Assembly: GCA_000151295.1 (NCBI GenBank)
Contig: GG745355.1
Span: 256,191 to 320,190 of the forward strand
Length of the DNA stretch: 64,000 nt
Source of the DNA: Allomyces macrogynus ATCC 38327
Taxonomy: Eukaryota > Blastocladiomycota > Blastocladiomycetes > Blastocladiales > Blastocladiaceae
Direction of reading: 5' to 3'
The translations under genes were made by a program, and so were the position numbers. The notes below the pieces were generated by a model. It made no database searches. It saw only the letters and a program-made list of their open reading frames with translations, and was not told where the DNA came from. This document shows positions 60,888 to 64,000 of this stretch, in pieces (the stretch's first letter is position 1; each line of letters begins with the position of its first letter).

Positions 60888-62393
60888 ATGGCCGCCAACG
60901 CGTCGCTCGCAACGCTCTCCACGATCGCGCGCGTGTCCGCGTCTCTGTCGCTGATTGGATCGATTGGGATCATTCTCGACACGATCCGCAAGCACCGACG
61001 CGCGCGGTCTGCCACAGCGGTCTTGACCTCGTCGCGTTTAATTCTCTGGTGGACGACGGCCGATCTCGTCTATGTGCCCGCTGTGTTGCTTGGCCGCGGC
61101 GCGATTCATGCCGGTTCGGTCGACAGCGTGCTGTGTTCAGCACAGGGCTGGATGCTGCAATTCTCGTACATGTCCTCCGCACTGTGGGCGGCCGTGATGG
61201 CGACGAGCTCGTACCTGGTTGTGTGCCGACGCTGCTCATATTTGGAAATGGCCGTGAAGGAGCGGTGGTTCCATGTCGTGGCGTGGGGAGTGCCGTTGTT
61301 GCTCGCGACGGTGCCGTTCTTTGTCGGCGCTGGAAGTGGCGAGCCATTTTACGGAGATGCAAAGTATTGGTATGGTCTGCGTCGGTTTCTGCAACCGAAT
61401 TGACGACAGAAACCTGATGCAATTCGATGTGCCCTAGGTGCTGGATATCGCGCGAGTGGCCCGCGTTCCGCTTGGTACTTGCTTGAAACTCCTTTTGCAC
61501 GGTGAACAAGGCTGACCACTGCACAATCGCCCTCTAGTACACGTTCTACGGCCCGATTTGGGCATGTTTCTTGTATTGCCTGATCATGTATTATCTCGTT
61601 GGTCGCCGAGTTTGGCGCGTGTTTCGCGAGTACGCTTCATTTCTGCAACACCTTCCATCCCGATCACGCAGGAACTGACGCCTTCCCATTATTGCTTAGA
61701 ATCAAGGCAATGGGCGCCATAATGACCACCGCCGGCGGCAGCACGACCGTCCCCACGCTCGCCAGTTCCTCCGCACCGCTTCACGCACCCGCACCTCCCG
61801 GGCGCCGTGCCGCTGCTCCACCGCGTCTGCACGCGCGGCACCGGTTCGCGCTCAAGACCGGTCTGTACCTGATCAGTTTCTTTCTCGTCTACTCGGCCGC
61901 GACCGCCAACCGCGTCTCGACCTTCATCAACCCGGACCGGCCCGTGTTTATTCTCGAGGCGCTGCAGTGCCTGTTCCTACCACTCCAGGGGTTCCTGAAC
62001 GCCACCGTCTACTTCTCCACCAAGTGGCTCGCGCGACGGCAGGGCGGTTTGCTGCAGGGCAGTTCCGACGAGTCGAGCGAGCCGGATGTGCTGTCGGCCA
62101 ATGCGAGTGGAGTGGGGCGCGCGGTGCCGTACATGACCACGATTGCGGTGCGGTCCGATGCTGGGCCGTTGTTGGCGCAGTTTACGGCAGCGGGGAAGAC
62201 CGTGGATGCGGGCATGGGCGCGACATCGTGCGTCGACGACGATCGGGAGGGGTCGATTATGATTGATGATGACGATGATGACGACAAAGAGGATGAAGAA
62301 GCGCGGTCGGGCATGGCGTTGCAGCCGATGACGGCAAGGCATTCGCTGCCAGGTCATTCTGGCGGGGCGCCAGGCGTGTGGCCAACATCGTAA
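60888..62393 (+). CDS. cAMP-receptor-like seven-helix GPCR, copy 4
   Basis: Exons 60888-61369, 61438-61474, 61538-61629, 61700-62393; 434 residues. Exon 3 is 92 nt, as in copies 2 and 3, and intron positions after GDA.Y, after the helix 5 entry and after VFRE are shared. There is no intron at LPLQGFLNATVYFS, as in copy 1. Helix 1 SASLSLIGSIGIILDTI, helix 2 RLILWWTTADLVYVPAVLLG, helix 3 region CSAQGWMLQFSYMSSALWAA. Helix 7 region YLISFFLVYSAATANRV. The tail has a strongly acidic run (DDDDDDKEDEEA). A separate subclade from copies 1-3. Confidence 0.75.
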
Positions 62394-63695
62394 GCAGAGT
62401 TGTCCGAGCGACCGGGCGCCGGTATTTGTGCTTTTGGCGCGCATTTGTGCAATGGTCGCGGCTTTGTATCAAGACGTTCATTGGATAACAAGGTAGAATC
62501 AAGTGTACGTCTTGTTCGTTGGCCAACAGTCAGTTGACATGCTCAGCCTGCACTCAAGTCAAGCGACCTCGGGGTGGAGAACATTCTCATTGATGCGACT
62601 GTTCGTCGGGCCCGCGCAGGCAAGCAATGAGACACTATTTTCCAAGGACTGGAAGTCGCAGAAGCATCGGCGAGGTACGAGGCACGCTTCAAGTGACTAC
62701 GGATCCACATCATTTGATGTTTGATCGTCCAACAGCGGCGCCCTGTCTTCAACTCTCTTAATGCCATGACCCACCATCACTGGCAAGCTGCACGATGCAA
62801 TAAATCGCGAATACAACGTTTTCTCGTCGCGTGATCGCACTAGAGCCGTGCTCGCACTCCTTCAGGACGTCGAACTACGCTTGCTGACTCTTCCCGCGCG
62901 GACCTGCCCAAACGCACCAACAGCATGCGGCCCAACAACGCATTTCCCATGCCGTCCCCCTTCGTCCGGTGATCAATGTTTTGATCGCGCGCACGTTTCA
63001 CCCGACCTCTCCAAGTTTTGCCGGCCGAAGCGTCACCGAGCCTCAAGCGCTATCGTTGCGCCACTTTGATCGACGATCTGGTCGGATTGTAAATCTTACC
63101 GCACGCGCCTCGTCCGCGGGTCGCGCAGGATTTCCGCCACGGTTGGTGCGCCCACCGAACAATGCAGGGGACGCGGGCCAGCTTTGAATGTGATCTTGGC
63201 TTGGGCCGGAGACGCCGCCAAAACCTTCTTCTCCCTTGACCTCCAGCTCCGACAACGCGCGCCTGGACCTTGTTTGTGGAACCAGAACTGGATCAACGAC
63301 AACGACGTCCTTCGTCACAAATGGACCGGGCGTTCTGGACCTGCTCGCGGCACCGGACAAGGATCGGTTGCGGCCGATTCTCAACTCAAGGCGCAACGAG
63401 TCGTGATCCACTCTCTCGGTCTTCTGTCCTCTCTTGCTGCGGCGCACTTGCCCGATTTCCTCTCATCCTCCCCCGCGTTTGACGAACGCGCGCGCGTCGT
63501 CGTTGCATTCGTCATCAACTGCGCGACTCGACGCTTCACAGCGCTGCACGGCGCTTCACGCGTGAGAGTTCAAGCCCAAGTACTTGGTCGACCTGCCTCG
63601 ACGTGTGGCGGCTCGCGCGGTTCCCCCGCCCCCCACACGCACTTTCAAGATCCTCGTGTCGCTCTGATCCGACGTGTTCAAAGCCCTCTGCGACA
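62394..63695. other. Spacer between receptor copies 4 and 5
   Basis: 1.3 kb. ORFs of 134 (minus) and 221 codons (plus, overlapping the start of copy 5) are not supported by domains. Confidence 0.5.
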
Positions 63696-64000
63696 ATGGT
63701 TGACGACGAGTCGTTCGCGACGCTCTCGACGATCGCGCGCGTGTCGGCGTCGCTCTCCGTCATCGGTTCACTCGGGATCATCATCGACACGATCCTCAAG
63801 CACCGCGCGGCACGGTCAACCACGCACGCGCTCACTTCTTCGCGCGTGATTCTTTGGTGGTCGATTGCCGACCTCGTCTATGTGCCCGCCGTGTTGCTTG
63901 GCCGCGGCGCGATTCATGCCGGTTCGGTCGACAGCGTGCTGTGCTCAGCACAGGGCTGGATGCTGCAATTCTCGTACACGTCCTCGGCACTGTGGGCGGC
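63696..64000 (+). CDS. cAMP-receptor-like seven-helix GPCR, copy 5 (3' end outside window)
   Basis: Starts MVDDESFATLSTIARVSASL and is open to the window end (101 codons). Aligns with copy 4 without gaps through helix 3. The first 175 nt differ at roughly a quarter of positions, but the last 130 nt are almost identical to copy 4, which suggests gene conversion. Confidence 0.75.
   Translation, partial: MVDDESFATLSTIARVSASLSVIGSLGIIIDTILKHRAARSTTHALTSSRVILWWSIADLVYVPAVLLGRGAIHAGSVDSVLCSAQGWMLQFSYTSSALWA

Noticed and set aside
61700..62393. Separate 264-codon gene starting at 61599
   Set aside because: It is the last exon of receptor copy 4; the upstream part lies in exon 3 in another frame and in intron 3.

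Overview
The window is nuclear DNA of a GC-rich eukaryote with short spliceosomal introns (about 58-170 nt, mostly 60-100). Donors are typically GTGCGT, GTACGT, GTTCGT or GTAAGT and acceptors CAG or TAG. The gene set fits an early-diverging zoosporic fungus: Gea/GBF1, TRAPPII Trs120, malate synthase with a peroxisomal C-terminus, cAMP-receptor-like GPCRs, an ADAM protease, EndoU and a kinesin-13-like motor. Blastocladiomycota (Allomyces/Catenaria-like) is my best guess, by inference only. A run of exactly 100 N at 57708-57807 is an assembly gap.

Layout. 1-7944: a head-to-head pair of Golgi trafficking genes, a GBF1/Gea ARF-GEF (minus, cut by the window start) and Trs120/TRAPPC9 (plus). 8042-20038: five tandem UNC93-like MFS genes, all minus. 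Two belong to subfamily A (one a clear pseudogene) and three to subfamily B (the last with a 30-nt deletion and an early stop). Degraded receptor DNA lies among them. 21199-28674: three tandem cAMP-receptor-like 7TM genes, all minus, differing by intron loss. 30226-35761: EndoU ribonuclease (minus) diverging from PRMT1 (plus), then a kinesin-13-like motor (minus). 36648-39784: an F-box gene and an unrecognised spliced gene. 40305-45293: a helical protein that may be glomulin/Ybp1-like, then a tandem pair of HAD phosphatases. 46112-51509: a two-RING LON-domain protein whose spliced end is a CaaX box, then a membrane ADAM metalloprotease. 52671-58419: a dsRNA-binding protein rich in tryptophan repeats (minus), diverging from malate synthase (plus). 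60888-64000: two more cAMP-receptor-like genes (plus), the last cut by the window end.

Themes. The window is dominated by local tandem duplication: five transporters, five receptors plus a relic, and two phosphatases. Copies are seen at different stages: intact, intron-less, gene-converted, truncated and dead. Exon models were built by hand from splice signals, phase consistency and paralog comparison. Domain names come from recognised motifs; no database search was run.
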